This document shows positions 52,875 through 63,352 of a stretch of DNA of 64,000 nt, one piece after another. The notes under the pieces are model-generated. The model saw only the letters and a program-made list of their open reading frames with translations. It did no database searches and was not told the origin of the DNA. The DNA comes from Notolepis coatsorum (Eukaryota > Chordata > Actinopteri > Aulopiformes > Paralepididae): contig OZ020599.1 of NCBI GenBank assembly GCA_963971535.1, positions 98,356,356 to 98,420,355 of the forward strand, read 5' to 3'. The first letter of the stretch is position 1. Each line of letters begins with the position of its first letter. Position numbers and translations under genes: made by a program.

Positions 52875-53824
52875 CACTGTTTAGTTGACACGTCCAGGGC
52901 AGGAGGGCTTGCCTTGATAAAGTGTATAATCCACTGTTGATGTATTCCAGACCACTGTCCACTGTGTCCAGACTGCATCCGCCATATAGCTTGTTAGCCA
53001 AGTGTTAGCTTGTTAGCAGTTAGCACCACACAACACAAGTACTTCATTCCTTTGTCCATTTCCGCGTCGAACAGACTGCAAACTACCTGGCGTTCTATCG
53101 CTATGCTCTAAGACAAACTCTAACCTTAACCAACTTTGAAAGAGTGCCTAAGCTTAACAGTCTAAAGAACTTGCAGTCACGGCACGCTCTAAGACAAACA
53201 GCTGCATCTCACAACAACACAACTATCTCTACCACCAACGGACCAACCTAGGAATAAGCTAGAATTGGAACATTAGAAATTGGATTCGGCCAATCAGAGA
53301 TCGTCTCTGTGAAATTCTGCTACGGAAAAAAATACTGGCGTCGGCCAATCAGAGAGCGTCTCCACGAAATGCGGCTACAGAAATTCTTGACGCTACTGGC
53401 TAGACCGCTTCAAATCGCGCCCGGATTCCAACATAATAGTCATATTTCAACGCACAGCGCGTTACGCACTGATTGGCTGCGACGGATACAGCGATCAAAC
53501 CGTGACGCGCACTCAGAGCGCTATCGCGTCTAGCCCGGGCCAAGAAATACAAAAAAATAATAAAAAAAAATAAAAGTGAGTCACTTCCTGTTCAAGAAAA
53601 CAAGTATTTTTTTTTTATATAATAACGTTATATTGTGCATTGGAAACACAAACATACTTAAAATGAGTAAATATTATTAATTTTAAACATGTTTATATTA
53701 TTTATAGGGCTATAAAACAAAAAACTAAAAACTTATTTTTCTTGTTCTCTCATATAACCAGGGTAGGGCTGAGGGGGGGGCGGCGCCCGAGCGCCCCTAG
53801 TGGCGAGCCGCCACTGATGTTATC

Positions 53825-53956
53825 CAGTCTCAGACCAGTTTCTCTCAGTGGAATTGCTGCAACCCCTCGCCACACATTACAATATCCAACTACTGCCAGA
53901 GGAGATCACAGTTGCAAAGTGTTTCCTGGTCAGGACAGGCAGAGATGCAGTCCCTA
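53825..53956 (+). pseudogene. hAT-type transposase fragment (ZMYM1-like), part 2
   Basis: It reads YNIQLLPEEITVAKCFLVRT followed by GRDAVPTIL, continuing the relic of 51950-52163. An (TAA)n microsatellite replaces the rest. Confidence 0.6.
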
Positions 53957-54140
<184 letters not shown>

Positions 54141-55423
54141 CATTTGATTTATAAGGTGCCTTTCAGGACACTAAAAAAAAAGTCCACAAATCGGTGAATG
54201 AAAAAATTATAGTTGTGTTGTTTCAAAAAGTAGAATAACATTATGTGGAAAAAGTTGAATTCAGTCTAACTGCCGCCAGTAGGAGGGACATACTGCTGTG
54301 TCAGGCCTCCTGGCTGTTAGTATGACTCAAGCTACAGTTTGTTTACCTTCAAGCGCTCACCAGGTGAACATGACTTGGGGCCATCGTCATCACGAAGGAG
54401 GCATGTTCAGCACACTCCCCTGCTTTTGGGACACGCCCTCTCCTTCAAGTGTATATCCTTCATCAGGCATATGTCACAAAGGTATAAGTCAGATCTCCAC
54501 CAGATAAATCATCCATATTCAGCAGTCCACGGTGGACAAGGTGGTCCTCAGTGAGTCCGAGTGGTCGAAGAAGGTTCCCCCCGTACAGCTCTGAGCGCCC
54601 GGCATGACTATATCCATCCCATCTTGCCCTTTATCTTTTGACATATCTTCACCTGGAGGAAGGGGGGGGGACCACCCCTGGCCAGAGTTTCAGGACCATT
54701 AGCGTATAACTGTCGCATGCAGAAGAAAGGACCTGTACGCCTGTCACCTGTGTGGGTCGGGACTCACGACTGTGGAGCAGTTGGCCCAGAGGAGCCTGAT
54801 AACCCTGTGGTCGTGGAGCAAAGTGTAAGAAGCAGAGGCAGCCTCGTCACTCCACTGCAATCCACTGTGACGATGCATCCTGATCAGGTGAGGACGGCGG
54901 TCCACTTTTTTGGCAGACGATGGTAAATCATCTTTTTGAATGAATTGATTGATTGATTGATTTTTACTGTGGATTAGAGACATCATCCAAGGGATAAAAA
55001 CATGATAAAATGCAAGCACTTATTTCCACCATGGTCCCTGGTATTAAAAAACAGGACACACATCAACATAAAACAACATCATACAACATTAAGATATGCA
55101 TATACAGTTGAAGATAAAAGAATACCCTCTCTTTCCTATGCCTGAACTCACTGAACTTTCAACAGGAGCCTTTAGTTTCTTTGTATTATAGATACCTGGT
55201 CTGGTTTAAGGTTTAAGACGAGTGATGTTTTTCTAATTTCATTATTCCAAGACTGTAAGTGGTATTGTTGTGTGTGTGTGTGTGTGTAGAGTAAGGTGAT
55301 TTATACAATTCACACTTCTAAAGAATTCACTAGGCGACTACATTTTGGTTTCCTTTCTTCTCCATAATTAGCAAGTCTAGATGATCGAACTACTTGAGCA
55401 GGATAAATTACTTTAAAAAAAAG
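54141..55423. other. Unassigned intergenic
   Basis: A short ATTG run at 54941-54962 is not followed by LINE family 1 sequence. (GT)n at 55269-55288. No gene recognised; several short open frames around 54298-54926 have no motif. Confidence 0.4.
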
Positions 55424-55680
55424 TCTCTCTCTCTCTCTCTCTCTCTCATTCACTTACTCACACACACTCTCTCTCTCATTCACTTACTCACACACTCTCT
55501 CTCTCTCTCTCTCTCTCTCATTCACTTACTCACACACACACACTCTCTCTCTCATTCACTTACTCACACACTCTCTCTCCCATTCACTTACTCACACACT
55601 CTCTCTCCCATTCACTTACTCACACACTCTCTCTCTCATTCACTTACTCACACACACTCTCTCTCCCTCTTTCTTTACCC
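55424..55680. repeat. CT-rich array with 'attcacttactcacacac' units
   Basis: CT runs alternate with 'cattcacttactcacacaca' in eight copies spaced 29-45 bp apart. Confidence 0.9.
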
Positions 55681-55983
55681 CCTCTCTCTACCCCTCCCCT
55701 CTCACATACACACTAAAACGCACACAGATAGAGGTATAGAACACAGATTAAAAAACAAACAGGTGTGTTATCAACTAGCTGCTTTTGTCTGAAGTGTAGA
55801 GGAATGCAGTGAGTAATAAATGGGCAAACCTTTCCATATCGACTAATGCCTCTGCTATCAGTTTGGCAGCTATCTATAATAGTGTGAAACATTGCTCTCT
55901 GATAACTCTCTGTTTTTAAACGCTGGGCTTTCATGCACATACTGCTTCCATTTAATACACTCACATAATGCAAACAGCTAGGC

Positions 55984-56018
55984 ATGCACACACACACACA
56001 CAGAGAGAGAGAGGGGGG

Positions 56019-56114
<96 letters not shown>

Positions 56115-56143
56115 AGAGAGAGAGGGGAGGAGGGGAGGAGAGA

Positions 56144-56231
<88 letters not shown>
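55984..56231. repeat. (CA)n/(GA)n microsatellite
   Basis: A short CA run and then about 225 bp of GA with G-rich interruptions near 56012, 56105 and 56124-56140. Confidence 0.95.
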
Positions 56232-56233
<2 letters not shown>

Positions 56234-56560
56234 CTATCAGAATCTGAATCAGAAAGGTCTTTATTGCCAAGTAGTTTTCACATACAAGGAATTTGCTTTG
56301 GTCTTTTTCGGTGCAACATTGGCAGACAGACATTAACAGACAGATAATACAATAAAGAGGCGGAGTAAAATAAAATGAAATATGAACTAATAGAATATAA
56401 TATAATTATGGAATAAAATAAAATATAGGCCAGGGCTATACAACTGTAAATAAAGAGGTTAAATAATATTAAATGGGATATAAACTAAATTAAATATAGC
56501 ACAATAGAATATAGTACAATAATAATTAAATAGGAATAGGCCAGGGCTGTGCAATTGTGC
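56232..56560 (-). repeat. LINE-type 3' end
   Basis: 'cagaatctgaatcagaaagg' and 'ctttattgccaagtagtttt' are the usual form of a minus-strand fish LINE terminus. AT-rich sequence with a repeated 'aggccagggct' block follows. Confidence 0.55.
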
Positions 56561-57240
56561 AGTTATGTGCAAAGAGTATGAGTCAGTGAAGTATGAACAG
56601 GTATGTTTGGTTGTTTATGCAAGTATTTAGTCTATGATCATAATGATCACAATTAAATGCCCCTGCAACACATAAAATATAAAGTGCTGTAAGTGATATC
56701 AGCATTTTGGCTAACCTCCTGTCAAACTGGGCATTGCAGATCAAATATGAATTAAGATCCAGCAATTGCACATCCTATTTCTCGCCCTAAAATGTTGTCA
56801 AACATATTTTTTGTGAACTGTTTAGTTGAAAAAAGAGAATGTTTACAAGCAATATTTCTCCATACCCACACCCCACTTTGTGGAGTTCTCTCTCCTGATT
56901 GGATAAAGTCGGAACTCTATTCCAGAAAATGTATTTTCTGTTTACTGCAGAGTGGAGGGACTGGGAGACTGACCAAATACTCTATATCAGTGATGGCTGT
57001 CAGAATGTAGAACTATTTAAAAGGATGATACCAGTCTAATTTTGAGTTCTCGACATTAGCAGAGATTGCCAGTATTGTCAACAAATGTTGTGTACATGTG
57101 TATACAGTGTAGGGCTGACCCCGATTAGTCAAATAGTCGAAAGGAGCCTTGGTCGACTGCCAACCTCTTAGTCGAATGCTATTTTTATTTTTTATTTAAA
57201 ATGATAATTTTCCAAAAGCAAAGAGGCCTAGAAGCGTGGC
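56561..57240. other. Unassigned; possible transposon end at 57110
   Basis: 'tagggctgaccccgattagt' followed by repeated 'tagtcgaa' blocks (57109-57175) resembles an hAT-type end. Its partner was not found. Confidence 0.35.
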
Positions 57241-57565
57241 TAAAGGCCTCTACATGCTACAGCAAATTCAAAGCAACTTCAACACAACATCGACAAAGCA
57301 ACGGTGTTGCAGACACATTACCTTTATGCTTCTGCAAAATCAACGCGCAGCCTATGATGCAACAAAATGTACCCCGGATGTGCGGCTCGAGCGCGCCCAG
57401 CCCGCCTGAATACTTTGGGCAGCCGAAGGTGCGCACTCTAGCAATTACAAACGGATTTCCCTTCTCAACCATACATCGTTAGTATAATAATAGCCCTGTT
57501 TATGTTTGTTTTCGCTTGTGTTCTTGTATATAGTGTAATATAGTTCTGTATCGTTAGTGGCTTAG

Positions 57566-57730
57566 CTTGGCATCGCCTTCTGCACTATCTCGCGTACGTG
57601 CACGCGTACTGAATAAACCACAAATGTACCTCTAATACCAGTATTAGTCTGACCACACCCCTCATCAGCTTACCTTCATAAGCAGGTGTGTGGTCACCTG
57701 CTCTCCTCCTTCTCGCTTTCACCACAAGGA
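57566..57730 (+). repeat. Left inverted terminal repeat of DIRS-like copy 3
   Basis: It matches the reverse complement of 62650-62812, including 'gaataaaccacaaatgtacc', 'cagtattagtctgaccacac' and 'caggtgtgtggtcacctgct', with a few indels. Confidence 0.88.
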
Positions 57731-60700
57731 AGAGGTGCCTCGGTAGATCCCCACACTTGACACCATGATGGAAGAAATTGGATTAGGAACAGCTTGGGAA
57801 ACAAGGATACGTTGACATCATATCTTTATTTTCTCTCTCACTATTTTCGAGAAAATACGGCGATATTGTCTTCGTACTGGAGTGTCTAGAAGATGATGAT
57901 CATTCTACAAACCCTCCACCGGTTTTCGTATTGGGAGCACGCCGCTGCATGCTTCTCAACTGCAGTTCCTTGCTGTGTTTGTTGGGGTGAAACCTGTCAG
58001 GCCACAGCTGAACTGTCGGACATGCCGCTGTTGTGAGGAGCGGTGCGTTCCAGGTTGGGTGAGTAGTGTTTGCTGGCGGGCTCCACTTGTCTGTTAGTGC
58101 TATGGGGGCTACTTGACAAAGTTTATGGAAACCGGCCCCAGGCTAGGGTCCTTTGTTTAGCCGTCTAGGCGACAGAAGGCCTTGGTCTGGCGACCATTAT
58201 AGTTTTAACTAGTGGGCCGCGACCATTGACACTGGTGATCCCTGTGTGTTCTGGACGAGTGGATTCTCTCTGTCACCGTGTTAAGACCCCATCTTTCATA
58301 TCCAAATGAGAGTATTCCTTCACGAGGGGATATGTGCATGTAATGTGCGATAGCGGCAGATTCATGTTCAAAGTCAGCTATACAGGCCAGTTGGTACTGT
58401 GCTGATTCCGCCGGACGTGTTAATGTCACCGTTGTGAAGCGGTGTTGACGTCTTGTTTTCTCTTTTCTCTTAAAAAGTGAGGAGGGTTCAGAACGGCGGC
58501 CTGTCTGGGTGAGTGTTATGTCATTGTTTACATGTTCATAGCTTACGGTTAGCCGGTCGGTGGCCTGGCGCGGGGTAGCTTGGCTTCTCGCGCGCCGCCG
58601 GGAGCTCGCTCCTGATCGCGTGCGTCGTAGATCGGCGTCCCGCGAGCGGAAGCGATAGCACCCGAACGGTTGGAGCAGCCGTTAGCTTGATGCTATTCTG
58701 TTGAACGTGCTTTGATTTTTAACATGTTTTACACTCTTGACCACGACGTCATCCTTGACAGGGGATGTTCGTCGACCCTGCCTGAGCCTAGACGGGGATT
58801 GCGTCAACAAAGAGGACTGTAGCGACTGGTGGAGCGGCGACGCTGCCCGGATCGAACAACACGGGACGGCTGTGTTCTACGGTGGCTTGTGACTGCACTT
58901 CGCTGATCTGCGTTCCGGGCAGGTACGGGGTTGGCCAGACCTCATAAACACGTCTTCTGGTTTTACCTTGCTAAATGTATTGTGAATAACGGTGTTTTTT
59001 CCCAAAACGTGTGTTGTTGCAATGCATTTGAGATACGTTGCGGGTTGTGTGTGAGCTGTTTTTGTCACTAGCAGTTAGCTTCTCCGTGCAGATCGTGATG
59101 TATTGATCTGGTTGTTGTGTGAGAAACATCATGGTGTTTATGTGTACCGTGTACTCACTACTAAGGCAACTAACCTATGAAGCTATGCTTGGTGACGAGT
59201 GAGTAAAAGAATGTTCTTTCTCAGACTGTAATGACAATGAACAGTGAGTTCACACATTAACAGGTTTTCCTGTTTTGACTGGCCGTATTGAGGGTAAAAT
59301 AGGAGGATTGTGTTTCCCCCCCCGGTTCCCTGGGGACTTTATCACCTCCTATCAGACATGTTGTGCATTAATTGTGTCTTTTGTGTGGTAGGGATACGAT
59401 GTAACTCTCAGCTTGATTGCTGAGGTTGTGCTAAATCTGCTGGAGAAACTTATTTCCTAAAGGGAAATTGGTTTGGTTGCTGTCATGTGTGCTTAGCAAG
59501 GCCTGTGGTCGATACTAATCAAGAATGATGTATTCTCTCATTGTGAAAAAAACGGCGTTCCTCTGTTGAGTGTTTTTGCCATTTTTTGTAGGTGATGATG
59601 GGTTGTGTGTGTCATGTGACCTACAACTGGGTTGTACTGGCCACAGAAGCACATGTGTATGTTGGACCGGGGTTCTTAGAGCCCTCTCTATTCTGTGTTT
59701 TTCCTTAGTAAAAATCAGATAGCAGGTTAGCTCGTGCGCTGTGTGGAGCTGTGAAACGCTTCATAGAGCTGACTATGACTGTGTCATATTCTCTTTTTGT
59801 CGTTACGTCGTATCATGGGTGTGGGGTCGTAAAGGGGTGAACTGGTAACCTTTCCTCTCCCCATTGTTCTGTCGGTCAGGGGTACACCCCCTGTCCTTCA
59901 AGGTTCCCGTCACGTGGCGGTTCGGCACGTTACGGGGGGGGGGGGGGGGGGGGGGGAGGGAGTTCCTGGTCCCACGGCCTGGTATATTGGGCGTGTGCAC
60001 CGCAGGAATTCCCCCGCCATAGAGTACGTCACCGTGCGCGTCTCTGTTGGTAGGACTTCCGTGTGCTGTTCAGGTCCATGTGATGGATCTGTTTTCAGGG
60101 GGGGTGGTCAGGGCTCCTCCTCACCAAGCGCCTACTCAGGCCTTCTGTGAGTTCGGACTCCTTCTTCCATGTGAGGAAGCCTCCATCAGAGTACAGAGCC
60201 TTCCTCCTCAGATTGTCAAAGTGAGTGGACCCTCTAGAAGGGTCCTTTTCTATTGTATGTATATTCGATTCAATTCGTTTATTGAGTGTGTATGGGTTCG
60301 GTGCCTCTTCCCCGGAGGCCCTAAAACCAGTTTTTTACATGGCTCAAGGTGCAATATATTCTTTTCAATCTGTACAGCTCGCGTGGGAAGTCTCTCTGGG
60401 GATCCCCGTCTCTTTCCTATGGGAGGGTGGTGGGATGTAAAAATGTGAAAATTTTTTACCCCGGCTGTGTAGACTGGGATACATACTGTTGATGCTTCCT
60501 TCTTTCTATTCCAGAAGTGTTGGAGTTAGGGAGTGTCACACCCCTCTTGTCGTTCCCCTGGGCGCCTTGGGGATTCAATGACAGGTCTAAATAGCCTGTT
60601 CATTGATGGGGGTGTGTCCCGACGCACGTATAGTGCTAGCTCGCTGTAAACAGGCGATTGACTGGCACGCCTTAGTTGCTTGTGGTTGAAACAGCGTTTT

Positions 60701-61155
60701 TATAAAGCAACTGAGATGGGGGTTTTTCCTCTTCCGGCGACCACATCCCATGACCTGGGTGGGTTGTCGACGGATTCTCGTTCATATCTGGGGGATGATG
60801 ACGGGATGGATCTGAACATATGTAGTGGGGTCTCACGCCCTTGGGGTGGGCCACCAGGCGCGGTTCGTCCCGACGTCTGGGTGGCGCCTTCTTTTCATGT
60901 TAAGATCAACACGCATATCTGCCCTTCTCCTGGAGTAGGCATGTCGGCGTGGTTAGGGCACGGGACTGGTTCTGGTCACGCTGGTCCAGATCAGTTGAAC
61001 CCGTTGTCCGCCGGGGATGCAGATCTGCTGTTCTGGTACCCTGAGGGACTTGGGCTTTTTTCAGGGGGAAAAATGCCAGGTCGGTCTGGGTGTCACAGGG
61101 TTAAGCGCTATGGAGACCCTGGTTGGGTATGTTTTTACTCAGCACTGTCGTCATG

Positions 61156-61274
61156 GCTTACAGCCATGCCATTCTGTACGCGCTCGATCTCGTCGGATCT
61201 CGGCCGCTACACAGGTTGGTCCTGGTTAGTACTTGGTTGGGAGACCGCCGGGGAATACCAGGTACGGTGTGCTT
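61156..61274 (+). ncRNA. 5S rRNA-like module 1 (full-length, in DIRS-like element)
   Basis: A 119-nt stretch starts GCTTACAGCCATGCC and ends GGTGTGCTT. By eye about 80% of positions match the vertebrate 5S rRNA consensus, including GATCTCGTC.GATCTCGG, CCTGGTTAGTACTTGG and GGGAATACCAGGT. Internal promoter box C (TTGGTTGGGAGACCGCC) is nearly intact; box A is degraded (CGCTACACAGGTTGG). No T-run terminator follows. It is a 5S-derived segment, not an obvious functional gene. Confidence 0.82.
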
Positions 61275-61855
61275 AGGGGCTGGTTCTCCATTATTTTTCG
61301 CTCCTCTCTCACGCATGGCGAAGAGGGGCCTGTGGGGGTGGTTTTTTGACCTCCTCTGGTGACCCTGTGCTTCCCGTACCGCCAGGCCCGGTCCGAAGTG
61401 ATGTTTGCGACCCGTAGGCCTGGGTTAACCCTTTTTGGAAACTGAAACACTTGTACTGCGGTATAGCCGGTGTATACCCGCAGGTGTGTTTTGGAGTTTT
61501 TTCTTGAGGGGTTATAGGAACAACCACCGCATTGGGTAACACCGAGGTGGTTGATTCCCTGGTGTGTTGGAGCAGTGTCAACTCCCGGGTTCACCGGTTG
61601 AGGGTGCCCCTGCACGTTCATGACGTCTGCCAATCGTGTCAGCCTTCTCTGCCTCGACCCCTCTGGGTGGGGGTTGTTAAATGGAGGCTTGGTCATGCAA
61701 CACCGCCAGCTTACGCTCCTTCCGCCGGGGCGGCTGTGTTCAGCTGTCCCCTCTGGCGCCTGTCTCGTCCGCAGTCTCCAGGCTAGGGTTAACAGCCTGT
61801 TGCCTGGTTTTTCCCCGGTGCGCTGCCTGCTTCCGTTGGTTAACCTTTTTTGTGT

Positions 61856-61876
61856 GCTTACGGCCATGCTGACTGC
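61856..61876 (+). ncRNA. 5S rRNA 5'-end scrap
   Basis: GCTTACGGCCATGCTGAC matches the first 13 or so bases of 5S rRNA and then diverges. It lies 79 bp before module 2 in the same orientation. Confidence 0.4.
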
Positions 61877-61934
61877 CTTTTCTGCAGGGTCAGTGTGCCA
61901 GGCGGTGTACTATTGGGGGGACGGGGCCCGCTCG

Positions 61935-62036
61935 GCTTACGGCCATACCGACCTGAACACGCCCGGTCTCGTCCGATCTCGGAAGCTGGGCAGGTTCTGG
62001 CCTGGTTGGTTCCGCCTGGGAATACCAGGTGCAGTA
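61935..62036 (+). ncRNA. 5S rRNA-like module 2 (box C deleted)
   Basis: It reads GCTTACGGCCATACCGACCT, then GATCTCGGAAGCTGGGCAGG, CCTGGTTGG and CCGCCTGGGAATACCAGGTG. The first 75 bases are closer to the 5S consensus than module 1, but about 18 bases covering 'AGTACTTGGATGGGAGA' are missing. Without box C it should not be transcribed as 5S. Confidence 0.8.
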
Positions 62037-62526
62037 ACTGAGGGGCCTTTGTCCGAATACGCTGGCGATGTGGGGGGCGGGGCACTACGTGCCCACCTGG
62101 TGGGGTCTTGATGCTGGCATCATGGACTTCTCCGGGCCCCCATTCCAGGGAGTCCAGTCCTTTTGGTGGGTCTGGGTCTTCCTTCGTGCTCCGCTGCTAC
62201 GGCCTTGCCACGGGGTTGGGTTTGCCCTTGACCCCGTGATTCTGGGGGCAGTAACGAGGTTGTTCCTCCGTTCGTTCCCGGGTGGCATGCGGGTTGTGCG
62301 TGTGTGTAGTCGTGGGGTCAAGCCACGGTCTGCTCACCCTGTGCGTTGAGTTGCTTGAGTGCCTCTTCGCACGGTCGGGTCCGTCGCCCTCCCGTGACGT
62401 CCCTAATAGGGGGGCTACCCTCCATTAGGGGGGGTCGGGGGGGCTCGGCCCTCCCTGTTCTGATGGTTTTGGGGGGCTGTCAGCGGGGTGTATTTGTCAG
62501 CCAAGTGGCTCCGCTTGGCCTCCCTT

Positions 62527-62623
62527 GTGCAGAAGGCGATGCCAAGCTAAGCCACTAACGATACAGAACGTTAGGTTATGACTATAACCAAGTTCTGTTA
62601 GTTAGGGGCGATGCTTGGCATCG
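62527..62623 (+). repeat. Internal complementary region of the DIRS-like element
   Basis: 62527-62569 is the perfect reverse complement of 57543-57585, and 62567-62623 is the perfect reverse complement of 62801-62857. The shared AAC (62567-62569) corresponds to the GTT at both outer ends. In DIRS replication this block is thought to splint the two ends of the cDNA for circularisation. Confidence 0.9.
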
Positions 62624-62649
62624 GACGCCGCTGCAGCCCTTGTCCTCAC

Positions 62650-62812
62650 CTTGTGGTGAAAGCTTGGGAAGGAGGAGAGCAGGTGACCACACACCTGCTT
62701 ATGAAGGTAAGCTGATGAGGGGTGTGGTCAGACTAATACTGGTATTAGAGGTACATTTGTGGTTTATTCAGTACGCGTGCACGTGCACGAGTGCAGAAGG
62801 CGATGCCAAGCA
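62650..62812 (-). repeat. Right inverted terminal repeat of DIRS-like copy 3
   Basis: Reverse complement partner of 57566-57730. The outermost 57 bp (62801-62857) are specific to this end and are mirrored in the internal complementary region. Confidence 0.88.
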
Positions 62813-62857
62813 TCGCCCCTAACTAACAGAACTTGGTTATAGTCATAACCTAACGTT

Positions 62858-63014
62858 ATATCGCCACATCAACCCAGTCCATCCCCATTGTTTCCCCAAT
62901 CTCCTTCCACGGATTCATCGTCATAATGCTATCCTTGTAGTCTTTAGACCCGCTATTATATAAATGTTTGTACTTTCGGACCTCCTCTGCAATACGTTCC
63001 TGCATTTGATTCAT
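62858..63014 (-). pseudogene. MADF-domain protein of a Harbinger element, truncated
   Basis: ATG at 63014-63012 opens MNQMQERIAEEVRKYKHLYN, then SKDYKDSIMTMNPWKEIGET and MGMDWVDVA, and runs into the DIRS end. This is the first half of a MADF (Myb/SANT-like) domain, with the conserved L/I-x-EVRKYxxLYN and NxWKEI blocks. In PIF/Harbinger elements this protein partners the DDE transposase. The rest of the domain is not found on the other side of the DIRS insertion (left of 57543), so some sequence was lost or an intron starts here. Confidence 0.78.
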
Positions 63015-63352
63015 TTTAAACAAACAATTAAACAAGTGTAATGAAACAATACACTAGCTATCGAGCTCCTGTCAGAAAGTTTTCTTTTGGTCTCGAGCTC
63101 CTGTCAGAAAGTTTTCTTTTGGTCTCGAGCCAGGAAAACACTAGAAGTGACAGACAGCCCCGCCCCCATTCACTACCAACCAATCACTGCTACGCAATAC
63201 CAACGCAACGGGTCTTTAGATTAGATTTTGGAGACAGGTACGCAACGTCCTCGCAACACAGTCTACAAGACTGTCTGCAACAAGCGCGCTGAAATTGCGC
63301 CGATGTTGTGTTGAAGTTGCTTTGAATTTGCTGTAGCATGTAGAGGCCTTAA

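Larger units (their letters stand above)
52164..53816. mobile_element. hAT-type element, 1653 bp, nested in a transposase relic
   Basis: Ends 'cagtagcggctg' and 'gccgccactg' are inverted repeats with further inner pairing (ctaggggcgct / agcgcccctag). The flanking 8-mer atgttatc is perfect (52156-52163, 53817-53824). The interior contains a LINE family 1 fragment and a (GA)n run but no transposase. Confidence 0.9.
57543..62857 (+). mobile_element. DIRS-like retrotransposon derivative, non-coding, copy 3 (complete ends)
   Basis: Outer ends are GTT-ctgtatcgttagtggc (57543) and ...cataacctaac-GTT (62857). ITRs of about 165 bp lie at 57566-57730 and 62650-62812. The internal block 62527-62623 is the exact complement of the left end (57543-57585, 43/43) followed by the complement of the right end (62801-62857, 57/57), overlapping by AAC. 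This layout (inverted terminal repeats plus internal complementary region) is specific to DIRS elements and serves their circular-DNA replication. DIRS normally encodes gag, RT/RNase H, often a methyltransferase, and a tyrosine recombinase. None is recognisable in the 5-kb interior, so it probably depends on proteins made elsewhere. It contains 5S rRNA-like modules. Flanks show no target duplication, as expected for recombinase integration. Confidence 0.85.
57244..63349. mobile_element. Harbinger-like DNA transposon, split by the DIRS-like element
   Basis: The ends are a perfect 49-bp inverted repeat (57244-57292 and 63301-63349, 'aggcctctacatgctacagc' outermost), and TAA lies on both sides (57241-57243, 63350-63352). 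A 3-bp TWA duplication is the PIF/Harbinger rule. Without the DIRS insertion the element is about 790 bp. Its right part carries the start of a MADF-domain protein, the usual second protein of Harbinger elements. A 34-bp direct repeat containing 'gagctcctgtcagaaagttt' is at 63063-63127. Confidence 0.8.

Noticed and set aside
54941..54962. Further LINE family 1 tail
   Set aside because: ATTG units are present but the following sequence does not match the family 3' UTR.
61156..61274. Functional 5S rRNA gene
   Set aside because: About one position in five differs from the vertebrate consensus, box A is degraded and no T-run terminator follows; it sits inside a repeat.
61226..61867. 213-codon minus-strand frame in the DIRS-like element
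   Set aside because: It crosses a 5S-like module and is broken in copies 1 and 2; no RT, recombinase or gag motif.
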